Shown here one piece after another: positions 55,425 to 64,000 of a stretch of DNA of 64,000 bases (within the stretch, counting starts at the first letter, position 1; every line of letters starts with the position of its first letter). Location of the stretch: positions 39,827,076-39,891,075 of the forward strand of contig NC_087069.1 in assembly GCF_963678635.1 (NCBI RefSeq), written 5' to 3'. A program made the position numbers and the translations under genes. The DNA is from Symsagittifera roscoffensis (lineage: Eukaryota > Xenacoelomorpha > Acoela > Convolutidae). The notes beneath the pieces are model-generated. The model searched no databases. It had not been told where the DNA came from and was given only the letters and a program-made list of their open reading frames with translations.

Positions 55425-58030
55425 AATTATTAATTTTTCTCCAACTCCCTTTTCTAGTAATCTCAAATCAAAACATAAACCCTTCTCCTCGTACAGGACC
55501 ACAAGATTTACTAGTAACACATTACGATTGTGAAGAAAATGAACAAAAAACACTACATAAATATGCAATAAATCAAGTATCACAATGTGAAACAGAACCA
55601 CAAGCTATAGAAACCACAGATGTAATAGCAACACTCTATTCAAAAGCCCGAGCAACAACAGTTACAGGTTATAAATTCACAGCAACATTTTCCGAAAAGA
55701 AAGTACATTGTTCACAAGTCTCGAATGGAAACAAAAACCGACTTGACCATGAATCATTCTATCAAAGTAATATAGAACGTCTTTTACATCTCAATCCCGA
55801 CGATTGTAAAAATGAATTACTAAGACTAAACATCACACAAAATAAAAACTCCCAAAGAAAATTAGTTAATTTTCAAGTTTTTTCAGACTCTGTACATCAA
55901 TCACAACTTGAAAGACACCAAGGACATATAAAACTAGACAAAAAATACCCGTATAACGGCGCACACGGACGATTAACCTATGACCTACACGATAAACATT
56001 GGATACCACACATTGGTATAAATGACCCATCAAACTGCAAAGCAGACACAAAAAATAAAGGATACCAAGAAATAATGTTTTTCGATTGGAAAATACAACT
56101 CGAAAAAATACAACTAACACGAGATTTATCAGATAATACAATGATCTATCAAGGAATCCGATTACCTTGTAAAAATGATCAAGGTTATTGCGACCCTACA
56201 ACGAGAACACAAGCAACAATTGTTTGGTTCCCCGAAGATACATGTACAACATTTCAAGTAGCAAAAATACACGCTCGTATGATAAAATTTCACGAAAAAT
56301 ATTTTATACAATCAATTCCATATGAACAAGTCCATCCATCACGAAAACTAAGTTCTAATTTTAGAAACATAGACAATATAGAAAACAAATTGACACGTTT
56401 TCAAATATATCAAGAAACAGAACTTGCATGTAAATACAGGAATCCACTTCACAGAACACAATACTCTGAAATATTAGTTGAATACGAAAAAGGATTCGAC
56501 ATGACCACTGGAAAAATAAAAATCGACCCATATGCCACAGGTCATCCTTTAAACGAAGGAACATCCTATATACCAGTTAATTTTCAAAAAAGCAACGGAC
56601 AACCTGGTGGACATCTAAAACCTCAGGACACCAGAAGCACACGCTTACAAGAATTATCACTAATGAACACTACATATTTCGGTAATATCCACTATGATAT
56701 TCATTTAGATATGAAACTAGATTATACAATTAGCCGAATTTTTCAAGAAATGTCACTCTCCGAATTAGAAACACTACACCAATTATGCGAATTAGAACGA
56801 ACACAAATATTACAATCACTTGCATTAGCAGTATTAAAAATACCCTATGCAGGATACTTATTATCTGGAAATAGATCAAATTTTTTAGACTATGAAGGAA
56901 ACATCTTATGGTTTTATACTTGTACTAAAAAAGTATCACCACTATACGTTTTTGAAGATAAACGATGTTATAAAAGAATCCCTATCTTTTATAAGAATAA
57001 AGTACATTTCGTGGATACACTTTCACGAAGAACCTATTTCTGGGATACCGCAGTCCCATGTGGATCAGAAAACAGCCACAATGTAGTACAACTAAACCCT
57101 GATGAAAATAAATATTATCTTCTCACACCATATCCCACATTAATGCAATCACTCAAAAAATTTTCACCAGAAAGCATTCGCGCTATTGCTCGAAACCCAA
57201 ATATAGACTTACAATCAATAGGAATCTATTCAAAATCAGATATTCAACATCACATTAGAACACAACAATTCCAAGAACTATTAACACAAATGGACACTAT
57301 ACAAAGACAATCAATAGACCAAAATTTACGCAAACTTGCAGAAACCGCAGGATTTGCCGATATCTACACGCAAGACTATAGCGGATATTTTAAAGACATT
57401 AAAGATTATATATATCTAAACGGTGAAAAATACCGTCCCCAAGATATATCACCAATTAACATTTTTAGCTTTGTTACACTCAAAAATGAGATCCTCGATT
57501 TTCTAGGATGGCCCTACTACATCTTAGAAAAATTGACTATTTTATACGCAATGTTTAACTTTATTGGATTTCTTTTCTCACTTTTAAAAGGAATCTACAA
57601 CACATGTGCTATACACACACAAGTAAACAGACAAGCAAGTGTAGCACGCATACTATTTGCAGGATTTTTTGGAATCTTTTCTACATCTATAAACAAAATT
57701 CTTTTAGACGCACAAATAAAAGAATATAACACAAAAATAACAACACGACAAAATACATACGACGAAGAACATAACAATGTAGACATAACGCCAACGGCAC
57801 CACAATTACCAGCCCTACCAAATAACCATCCACTATCCCTAGTCCCACGAAATTTTCGAAACTTAGCCATCACACATAATCCAAATTTTCGACTCACCAC
57901 ATCACAAAGTCCCATTCAACATATAATGACACACCAGTCACAAGATGATAATACTTATGAACAAATTATTGAACAACCCCATACCACCGCTTTTCAGTCT
58001 CAAAATAATCATTTTTTTAGCCCACGATGA
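55412..58030 (+). CDS. Envelope-like membrane glycoprotein (872 residues)
   Basis: It has an N-terminal signal peptide (MYILKLLIFLQLPFLVIS) and a large ectodomain with a YDC motif near residue 38, spaced cysteines and several N-x-S/T sites. A hydrophobic membrane segment lies at ~708-729 (YAMFNFIGFLFSLLKGIY), with a second hydrophobic stretch at ~745-760 (ARILFAGFFGIFSTS) and a polar ~110-residue tail. Position 3' of pol and this architecture fit a retroelement envelope. No clear furin site plus fusion peptide was seen, and it does not look like the baculovirus-F type of classic errantiviruses. The YDC-to-Cys spacing is reminiscent of glycoproteins captured by other invertebrate retroelements (memory only). 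The ATG context is weak (C at -3). Confidence 0.75.
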   Translation: MYILKLLIFLQLPFLVISNQNINPSPRTGPQDLLVTHYDCEENEQKTLHKYAINQVSQCETEPQAIETTDVIATLYSKARATTVTGYKFTATFSEKKVHCSQVSNGNKNRLDHESFYQSNIERLLHLNPDDCKNELLRLNITQNKNSQRKLVNFQVFSDSVHQSQLERHQGHIKLDKKYPYNGAHGRLTYDLHDKHWIPHIGINDPSNCKADTKNKGYQEIMFFDWKIQLEKIQLTRDLSDNTMIYQGIRLPCKNDQGYCDPTTRTQATIVWFPEDTCTTFQVAKIHARMIKFHEKYFIQSIPYEQVHPSRKLSSNFRNIDNIENKLTRFQIYQETELACKYRNPLHRTQYSEILVEYEKGFDMTTGKIKIDPYATGHPLNEGTSYIPVNFQKSNGQPGGHLKPQDTRSTRLQELSLMNTTYFGNIHYDIHLDMKLDYTISRIFQEMSLSELETLHQLCELERTQILQSLALAVLKIPYAGYLLSGNRSNFLDYEGNILWFYTCTKKVSPLYVFEDKRCYKRIPIFYKNKVHFVDTLSRRTYFWDTAVPCGSENSHNVVQLNPDENKYYLLTPYPTLMQSLKKFSPESIRAIARNPNIDLQSIGIYSKSDIQHHIRTQQFQELLTQMDTIQRQSIDQNLRKLAETAGFADIYTQDYSGYFKDIKDYIYLNGEKYRPQDISPINIFSFVTLKNEILDFLGWPYYILEKLTILYAMFNFIGFLFSLLKGIYNTCAIHTQVNRQASVARILFAGFFGIFSTSINKILLDAQIKEYNTKITTRQNTYDEEHNNVDITPTAPQLPALPNNHPLSLVPRNFRNLAITHNPNFRLTTSQSPIQHIMTHQSQDDNTYEQIIEQPHTTAFQSQNNHFFSPR

Positions 58031-59832
58031 GCCGCCAACTTGGATCACTACACCGATCAAATTCCCACCCAACCAATCTTACCTCTCCAATCCCAATAAT
58101 ACCACTTTTTGCTTTTCCGCCACCCGATTTTCCATCTAGTAATGTAACATCAGGCATGAATTCCGACACTAATTCACACATCTCAGTTTTATACTCCATC
58201 TCACAGCTAAATAACCCGAATATTGAAACCCCCGATGAATTCGCCGACTCAGAACCATCCCCATCCAATAATTTTCATAACTCTTCTAATTTTTCTCAAC
58301 CCCCTTTTCAACCCATATTATCCAATAACCCTGACCCAATTACTCCCACACCCTCTTATGCTTCCCAAGTTACCCCAACCTATTCCTCATACCATTCTGA
58401 CCAATCATCTCATTCTCCAGACACCCCCCGAATCTCCCCAGAGCTAGATAATTTTATTACCCTTCAACAACAACCCTACCACCTTAATACCCCAACCATA
58501 AACCAAATCTCCTCCACAATAAATTCATCCAACCCCCCTACCCCTACACCCTCTTCAACTTATACTGAATCATTAGCACCATCATCCACATCAACTGAAT
58601 CTTCACTCAACACTAATAGAGCTTACCGCACTTTTAAAAGAAAGTTCCCCAACCATCCTTTCCCAGCAAAACCAGGAACAGCCCGTGAATACATCAACCA
58701 CCCCAAGCATACTAACACAAAAGAATTTTTAGCCATCACCTTACCCTCATTCCCACAATACACCTTAAACACCCCCCACGACACTAACGAAACACGCAAC
58801 TTCGTAGATGAATACGTTTTAATGCCTACTCTCTCTTGGACCTCATATTATCATTTCACTAACCCTCTTTGCTTACCTTTATCTAACACTCACATCGATA
58901 TAGAGCGAAATACGGACATGCTATATCGACTCACTACACCACTAACACCTAGACAATTTACTTACGTTGGATATAAAAAATCACTAAAAACACACACTGC
59001 ACCTAGAGCTAACGAATATACACTCGAATACTATGATCACAACATCATCAGAGCTAACCAAGATCAATTCTTAGACGACGATCGCTTCGCTAATCCACAA
59101 ATTACCGAGAAATTTTTCATCAAGACACCATATACATTCACACTAAACATCTTCGACCGAAAGTTTGATCACATTATTTCAGAAGCACTAACAGACACAC
59201 AAGCATACGAAAGCTTTAAAGAACGCTTCCAAATATTTTCACTAACCTTTCATTTCCTTGCACCACACGAAAGAGATTTACACTGCTCACACGATATTAT
59301 GTTGCGCACTAAACAAACCCACACATATAGTTATTATCGTTTCATCCAAAATCACTTTGACCTACACACACCCTCTAGACAACCACACCATCGTTTTCAA
59401 TTCATTAATTCCAAATACACTTCACCATTTTTCCTAAATTTCACATATTGTATTAAAGACACTAACCTCCATGGTATTCTTCGTAATTATGACCCCATAA
59501 CCCAAATGTACATCTTCTGTCCCATTACCAAGACCTTCAACGCCGAAGAATCCCGACCCTTCCTTATCCCGCACGAGTTTGTACAACCCATAGAAATCCC
59601 AATTTTAGAATTCATCCACAACACTAAATTCAATCACAAATTATATAACTTAATCCAAAACACACCTTATGAGTTTGCAGTTGGCACTGAAGAACTAACC
59701 ACTATCAAGGCACTTCAATTGCTTTGGCCACTGCTTCAAACTAAAAATATCATCCGCATCTTAGCTAAACTACTAACAACTTCAGAACTAATTCACGACA
59801 TCTTCCCCCACGGTTTTTTCCCCGACGACTAA
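58027..59832 (+). CDS. Unrecognised 601-residue protein, fourth major gene of the retroelement
   Basis: It starts in an ATGA shared with the env stop (58027-58030), so termination-reinitiation is likely. Residues ~1-195 are a Pro/Ser/Thr/Asn-rich disordered region. Residues ~200-601 look globular, rich in His, Tyr, Phe and Thr (e.g. YINHPKHTNTKEFLAITLPS, FVDEYVLMPTLSWTSYYHF, and LLWPLLQTKNIIRILAKLL near the end). No transmembrane helix, zinc finger or known catalytic motif was found. Codon use is richer in C than gag-pol, as if acquired separately. The stop TAA at 59830 is followed at once by CAGGTAAGTAT and the 3' LTR. No homologue came to mind. Confidence 0.75.
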   Translation: MSRQLGSLHRSNSHPTNLTSPIPIIPLFAFPPPDFPSSNVTSGMNSDTNSHISVLYSISQLNNPNIETPDEFADSEPSPSNNFHNSSNFSQPPFQPILSNNPDPITPTPSYASQVTPTYSSYHSDQSSHSPDTPRISPELDNFITLQQQPYHLNTPTINQISSTINSSNPPTPTPSSTYTESLAPSSTSTESSLNTNRAYRTFKRKFPNHPFPAKPGTAREYINHPKHTNTKEFLAITLPSFPQYTLNTPHDTNETRNFVDEYVLMPTLSWTSYYHFTNPLCLPLSNTHIDIERNTDMLYRLTTPLTPRQFTYVGYKKSLKTHTAPRANEYTLEYYDHNIIRANQDQFLDDDRFANPQITEKFFIKTPYTFTLNIFDRKFDHIISEALTDTQAYESFKERFQIFSLTFHFLAPHERDLHCSHDIMLRTKQTHTYSYYRFIQNHFDLHTPSRQPHHRFQFINSKYTSPFFLNFTYCIKDTNLHGILRNYDPITQMYIFCPITKTFNAEESRPFLIPHEFVQPIEIPILEFIHNTKFNHKLYNLIQNTPYEFAVGTEELTTIKALQLLWPLLQTKNIIRILAKLLTTSELIHDIFPHGFFPDD

Positions 59833-59843
59833 CAGGTAAGTAT
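59833..59843 (+). promoter_or_regulatory. Consensus 5' splice site just before the 3' LTR
   Basis: CAG|GTAAGTAT (cut after 59835) matches the donor consensus almost perfectly and lies directly after the ORF stop. A purine-rich tract, usually found here, is weak. Its position may allow splicing from element transcripts into downstream host exons. Confidence 0.5.
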
Positions 59844-61867
59844 GAATTAAATGAATATTACTAACTAATTAACATATTAAAAAACTCACCATACTTTATT
59901 CATGTTTTCTTTAGATTTTTAGCCTTCATCCGACGATCACCTACAAAAACCACAAAAGACAAATAAAAATCGCAAATTTCATCAAACAGATTTCAAAAAT
60001 TCTATTAATCTCTTACACTTATAAATTTATAAATTTAATACCAATGCAGTAAATTCATTTCTAAAATTTTCCCCCACAAGCAGTAAATCTAATTATGATG
60101 AAAATTTGTATCACAATATTCCCCCATGACTAGCAGTAAATTTCTAAATTCTATGTAGTAAATTAAATAAATGCAAATGCAGTACTAACCTTTTGATATT
60201 TTCATTCATTCGCACAGAAATTCTATCCACACTCGCACAGCTCGCCCACGAAGAATTGTTTAAAATAATGAATTTCAGTTTCAAGTTTTCACACTCAACA
60301 ACTCTAACATATAATAACATGTTTCAAACTTTCCTTTAACCCGGTTGGAAAGGAATCATATACTAAACAAAACTAACCAACGCAGCATACTAAATACTAC
60401 AAATCATAGAATAACAGCATGACTTAGAAAAGAAAACCAACGGTACCCAAACCGGATTAACCCAGTTTAAAACTGGATAATTTATTCTTTTGAAGACTAT
60501 TATAAAGTCTAAGAAAGAAATAATAAAACACAAAAAAGTCGAAAGACAAACCCATACCACAAACAATTTGATTTTTGAAAAAAGGACACAACCAACAAAA
60601 CATAAGTAAGACCACAACAAACCCAACATAAAACGTTGTCACATAACAGGACCCCTCACAAAAACCGCATGAAATCATACTCCCACTCCTGGCCTAACCC
60701 ACCAGGAAGGACGTCCTGAGCATGCTCTATAGCCGGCCTAACCCACCGCGCTACATCCACGCTTTGTGACCACACCACTATTTTTAATAAGAGCTACTCA
60801 AGTGTGAGTAACTCTTCAAAATAACCGAACTAAAACAAAAAGCTTTTGTGAAAACAACTAACTAAAATCATTATTAAAAAATATTAAACTAATAAAAGTT
60901 TTATAAAATGTAAAATCACATGATGCAATATATAGATCAGAATACAACACCAAGGACGAACATCAAAAGACAAGACGACCCCACTACACTCGAGAGAGAA
61001 TGACCAACTACAATCGATATGCCGCTCACAATCACAACTCAAAGGATTTAGAGTACGACTTGACCTCGCAGAAAAGGACTTCATTGAACTAGACCAATGA
61101 CCACCTCGATGTTCAAGTATACGTACAGATCCGAGTAACCAGGCATCCCCTCCACGCACAATCTCCACGCCATTCCCAAACTAGATCATACACAAAAGAA
61201 GTTCTCCACGCAGAACAGAAAAACCTGACATAGCAAACCATTCTGAAATCAGATTTGAGTTTGTTGCAAAGACGTAGTCGTTGTCACTAAAAGACACAAC
61301 GTCTTATGTCTCTAACTCCAGCTTCCTGGAACTTCCCTAACAAAAGAGGAAACGGAAGAAAATTATGATGTTCGCCAAAAACAAACGTCCATCATCCATC
61401 CTTCGAATTGCAGAAGAACTATTCTAAAAAACTCTGTAAAACCCGGATGGGTGGAACCTGATCTAAACTACATTTCTACATTTTATGATTGGATAAATTA
61501 AATGTTTTACCAATGTAAAGTATTTAATATTAACCAATCATGATCCATCTAACTAACAACCCACTTATTTGTAAGTGCTGAAGTTACTTGTAATTTCAGC
61601 ACCAGAGAGATTTGAATTTAACTTAGAAATTAGTTGGACTCTCCCGAGCACTTCAGCAGCCGCAATAAACCAGTATACCCTAGATCTATTGAGCCTAGCA
61701 GAGACTAGTTAAACAACCTGAGACTAGATAGTATAAGAGTAAGATTAGGATCGGTATTAGACTAAGAAGTTGCACGAATCTATCCGGCCGAAAATAAGAT
61801 AGCGTGACGAGCAGACGGTGTACCCTATCCGAAATTACTCTATGAGTTACACTTCGGTCCTAACTCA
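59844..61867 (+). repeat. 3' LTR (2024 bp)
   Basis: Near-identical to 41335-43350. Differences seen by eye: taacatatta for taaaatatta at the start, tcacaatatt for tcttaatatt, two bases near 60386-60402, gagagagaatg for gagagaaaatg, and an extra ctacattt copy near 61470. The following host-side sequence is caaggtatcag, which does not match the sequence before the 5' LTR. Confidence 0.95.
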
Positions 61868-61981
61868 CAAGGTATCAGTATTGATTTAATATCATTTTAA
61901 CCTCTTTCTACTATTTATCACCCAAAAAATGAAATTCCGAAATGAAATTCCTTTTTTTTCCTACTGTCTGTTCTGTTCTAG

Positions 61982-62119
61982 TTACAGTCGTCCACTGATT
62001 GAGTTGTGCTTGCAATTTGTGCTGGAGAGGAGGCCGAGGTTCTACGAGCTCAACATCATCTTCCCCTCCACCCTCATCTACTTGTGCATTCTCTCCGTCT
62101 TCTTACTCCCTTGCGAGAG
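61982..62119 (+). CDS. Exon of a Cys-loop ligand-gated ion channel (nicotinic receptor-like), pre-M1 to M1
   Basis: A textbook acceptor (pyrimidine tract ending ctgttctgttctag at 61981) opens a GC-richer 138-base exon ending at a GAG|GTCAGC donor. The frame reads LQFVLERRPRFYELNIIFPS and TLIYLCILSVFLLPCE. This is the R-R-x-P-x-F-Y-x-x-N-x-I-x-P motif and first membrane helix of nicotinic-type receptors (family knowledge), with LP-C/S where the helix ends. It starts with one base completing a codon and ends two bases into the next. Channel subunits of this family form pentameric transmitter-gated pores. Other exons are not in the window. A retained pseudogene exon cannot be excluded. Confidence 0.75.
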
Positions 62120-62619
62120 GTCAGCTGCTCAACCAGAGTTGTCCCCCTTTTCTCACCCTCCCCTCCCCTCCCCTCCCCTCCCCTCCCCTCCCGCGTACTC
62201 ATATCGTTCATAGGCTATGTTCGCTCCCTAGACAAAACAAGTGAACGATAGCACCCCTACATTTAAATGAGCAGTTTAAGAAAAAACCCAACACGCAAAG
62301 TCCTGAATTCTGATTGGCTGAAAAAGAGTGATTCTAAGAAAAAACAAGGATGTAGCCGGTTTCTGTTCAAGTAGCCCAGAGTTTTCGACCATTCATGAGC
62401 AAAAATTAAACTTTTAGCTTTTATGTCGTTTTTTGTCTAGGTTGTGATGAGAGAACTAATCGAAAGCCTAGACTTTAGTGAGTTAGTCATGATCGATAAC
62501 AGTTGTCTTCGAAAGATAAATAACGAACAAAAAGTGAAAAAACAATCAATACATTTTAAATTTTTTGCAGAACAATTTTTTAAAATAATGGCAAGGAAGC
62601 GCTAAATAAAAGTTTCAAA
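62120..62619. other. Intron-like sequence with CCCTC microsatellite at 62156-62192
   Basis: About seven CCCTC units follow the channel exon's donor. Beyond, nothing is recognised up to the gap. Confidence 0.6.
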
Positions 62620-62819
62620 NNNNNNNNNNNNNNNNNNNNNNNNNNNNNNNNNNNNNNNNNNNNNNNNNNNNNNNNNNNNNNNNNNNNNNNNNNNNNNNNN
62701 NNNNNNNNNNNNNNNNNNNNNNNNNNNNNNNNNNNNNNNNNNNNNNNNNNNNNNNNNNNNNNNNNNNNNNNNNNNNNNNNNNNNNNNNNNNNNNNNNNNN
62801 NNNNNNNNNNNNNNNNNNN
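62620..62819. other. Assembly gap (200 N)
   Basis: Exactly 200 N characters, probably a placeholder. It may hide the next exon of the channel gene. Confidence 0.98.
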
Positions 62820-63236
62820 GTTCATTTATTTAGTATATTATATTATACTTCATTTAGACTTTATTATCTAAAGTAAGTATAAATTGGCTAGCGCAATTTA
62901 CAGTACCCTTGTGTGTTGGTTATTTTTTGTTAAGCCCTGCTTAGCAGCAAAACCAAATCACAATGTCAGCTTTTGTTAAATGTTTCTTTTTACAAGAAGT
63001 ATTTTTCTTCTTGTTTTATGCAGTTGTCACCAGTAGAGAATTGAGGACTTGAAAGTTGAGCTGAGGAATTGGCTTTGAGTTGAGGCCTTCCAAGTAATGT
63101 AAGCACAATTCATTTCATCAGCAGGTGGATCTTATTTTTCTAGGTTTGTTGACAAATTGAAATGCCAAAAATTCATCTTGCTTTGAGAAAAGTATATCAA
63201 TGGAACCTTCAAAAATACCAGCTTGTGCCCTTGTTG
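62820..63236. other. Unassigned sequence
   Basis: AT-rich DNA between the gap and the LINE 3' end. Nothing recognised. Confidence 0.4.
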
Positions 63237-64000
63237 AGAGAGAGAGAGAGAAGGACTTAATTTACCCCTTGGGGAATTTACAAAACAATCTTACAATTTA
63301 CAAAACTTAACAGCAATAATAGAAATAGTTTATAATTTTTAAAATAGATATTAAGAATGACAATACAGGCAAATACATTTTGCCGACCACGTACAGCTCA
63401 CTTTTTCATTGTAAGTTTGAAGCTTGCTCTTGTAGAAAAGATGAATTTTCCTCTTCCATTCACAAAATGAGTCACGAGCATCAATTTTCAGGTGATTTAC
63501 CAGCCTTACAACTCGATCAAAATAAAAATTTCTCGTCTGCAAATATCTTAGATTTTTCAAAACAAACATGCAGTAATTTGAGCTCCGCAACGACAAACGA
63601 GATTCTGATAGGGTAACGTAATCGAAAATATTCAGGTCATATTTCCCGTGGAAAAGTCGATGGAAAAGGAGTAAATCACTTATCTCTAACTTATAGGAGA
63701 TAGGGTAAATATTCAAGTTCAAGAGTGTAGAATTATAATCACCAGTCATGCCAGTACACTGAATGCAACGCTTATTTAAAGACTCCAACTTCTGAAGATC
63801 TGTTTTGGTTGAGGACCAAACTGGAGATGCATAAGATAAAATGGAGAGAATACAAGTTTTGTATAAATTAATTTTGAGTGATCTAGATGCACTCATCGGA
63901 ACATTTCTTTTCAGCATAAAGAAGACCTTATAACACTTCGAAATTTTGTCAGCAACGTGGAGGGACCAACTTAAGTTCGAAGTAAAAATAACACCAAGGT
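63237..64000 (-). mobile_element. 3' end of a non-LTR retrotransposon (CR1/jockey-type LINE)
   Basis: The element is on the minus strand and runs off the right edge. After the RT stop at 63351 comes a short A/T-rich 3' UTR with a ccccaaggggtaa hairpin-like word. It ends in a (TC)n simple repeat (gagagagagagagag at 63237-63251 on +), as in LINEs that end in short tandem repeats. Confidence 0.75.
63351..63998 (-). CDS. LINE reverse transcriptase C-terminal region (5' end beyond window)
   Basis: The frame is open from the window edge to the stop at 63351, about 215 codons. It begins LGVIFTSNLSWSLHVADKIS, continues with LYKTCILSILSYASPVWSS and DLQKLESLNKRCIQCTG, then a region with LLLFHRLFHGKYDL. 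This is the post-catalytic thumb/connection region of LINE RTs of the jockey/CR1 group (family knowledge). The catalytic motifs would lie to the right of 64000. No lesion is visible in this part, so the copy may be fairly recent. The methionine at 63917 is internal. Confidence 0.85.
   Translation of the reverse strand, partial: LGVIFTSNLSWSLHVADKISKCYKVFFMLKRNVPMSASRSLKINLYKTCILSILSYASPVWSSTKTDLQKLESLNKRCIQCTGMTGDYNSTLLNLNIYPISYKLEISDLLLFHRLFHGKYDLNIFDYVTLSESRLSLRSSNYCMFVLKNLRYLQTRNFYFDRVVRLVNHLKIDARDSFCEWKRKIHLFYKSKLQTYNEKVSCTWSAKCICLYCHS

Larger units (their letters stand above)
41335..61867 (+). mobile_element. Large Ty3/gypsy-like LTR retroelement with env-like and two novel 3' ORFs
   Basis: The ~20.5-kb element comprises LTR, leader, small basic ORF, gag-pol, Pro/Ser/Thr-rich ORF, envelope-like ORF, 601-codon ORF and LTR, all on the + strand. 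The pol order (protease, RT, RNase H, integrase) and the motifs are Ty3/gypsy. The LTRs differ by only about half a dozen substitutions and one 8-base duplication, and all long frames are intact, so the copy is young and potentially functional. Its coding strand is A-rich and G-poor. No target-site duplication was found. With an envelope-like gene it resembles an endogenous retrovirus-like (errantivirus-type) element, but it is roughly twice the usual size. Confidence 0.93.

Noticed and set aside
57595..57915. 106-codon minus-strand frame in env
   Set aside because: Lies opposite the well-supported env frame; no independent evidence.
61999..62251. 81-codon frames overlapping the channel exon in the other two + frames
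   Set aside because: The Cys-loop receptor frame explains the region; the others are Pro/Ser products of the CCCTC repeat.

Overview
The window is AT-rich animal (invertebrate, probably bilaterian) nuclear DNA. I base this on GT-AG type exons, one of which encodes part of a Cys-loop ligand-gated channel, on a rhodopsin-type GPCR fragment, and on Ty3/gypsy, BEL/Pao, LINE, hAT-like, piggyBac-like and Maverick/adintovirus-like sequences together. The species cannot be fixed from the sequence. Two 200-base N runs (19168-19367 and 62620-62819) are assembly gaps. Host genes are sparse; most of the window is repeats and mobile DNA in different states of decay.

Layout. 1-2155 is a 68-bp satellite with a 16-unit higher-order repeat. 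2156-9720 is mostly unassigned AT-rich DNA with dispersed repeat fragments, a tRNA-like Pol III promoter, a hAT-like end and a candidate short ORF. 10181-10772 holds two phase-matched candidate exons of an unknown + strand gene. 12752-13700 is a pair of tandem ~0.5-kb repeat elements. 15799-18850 is a 42-bp minisatellite that reads as a 14-residue peptide repeat. 19368-23533 is a decayed cluster of genes like those of Maverick/Polinton or adintovirus elements, partly duplicated in inverted orientation. 25133 to about 33850 is a dead BEL/Pao retrotransposon with a tandemly duplicated gag and a 1983-bp TTAA-flanked DNA transposon inside pol. 33850-41330 holds a candidate exon, a 2.4-kb inverted repeat, a GPCR pseudogene fragment and hAT-like ends.

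The centrepiece is 41335-61867: a roughly 20.5-kb, nearly intact Ty3/gypsy-like LTR element. It has ~2.0-kb LTRs that are almost identical, a long leader, a small basic ORF overlapping the start of a single 2740-codon gag-pol frame, and three further genes 3' of pol. These are a methionine-free Pro/Ser/Thr-rich frame (54291-55424), an envelope-like membrane protein (55412-58030) and an unrecognised 601-residue protein (58027-59832). The last three overlap like an operon: a 13-base overlap, then an ATGA stop/start. The 1.2 kb upstream of the envelope ATG is almost empty of ATG triplets in all three frames. This suggests a spliced subgenomic RNA read by leaky scanning and termination-reinitiation.

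The element lies about 115 bp upstream of the channel exon (61982-62119), in the same orientation, and has a consensus splice donor just before its 3' LTR. The window ends inside a minus-strand LINE (63237-64000).
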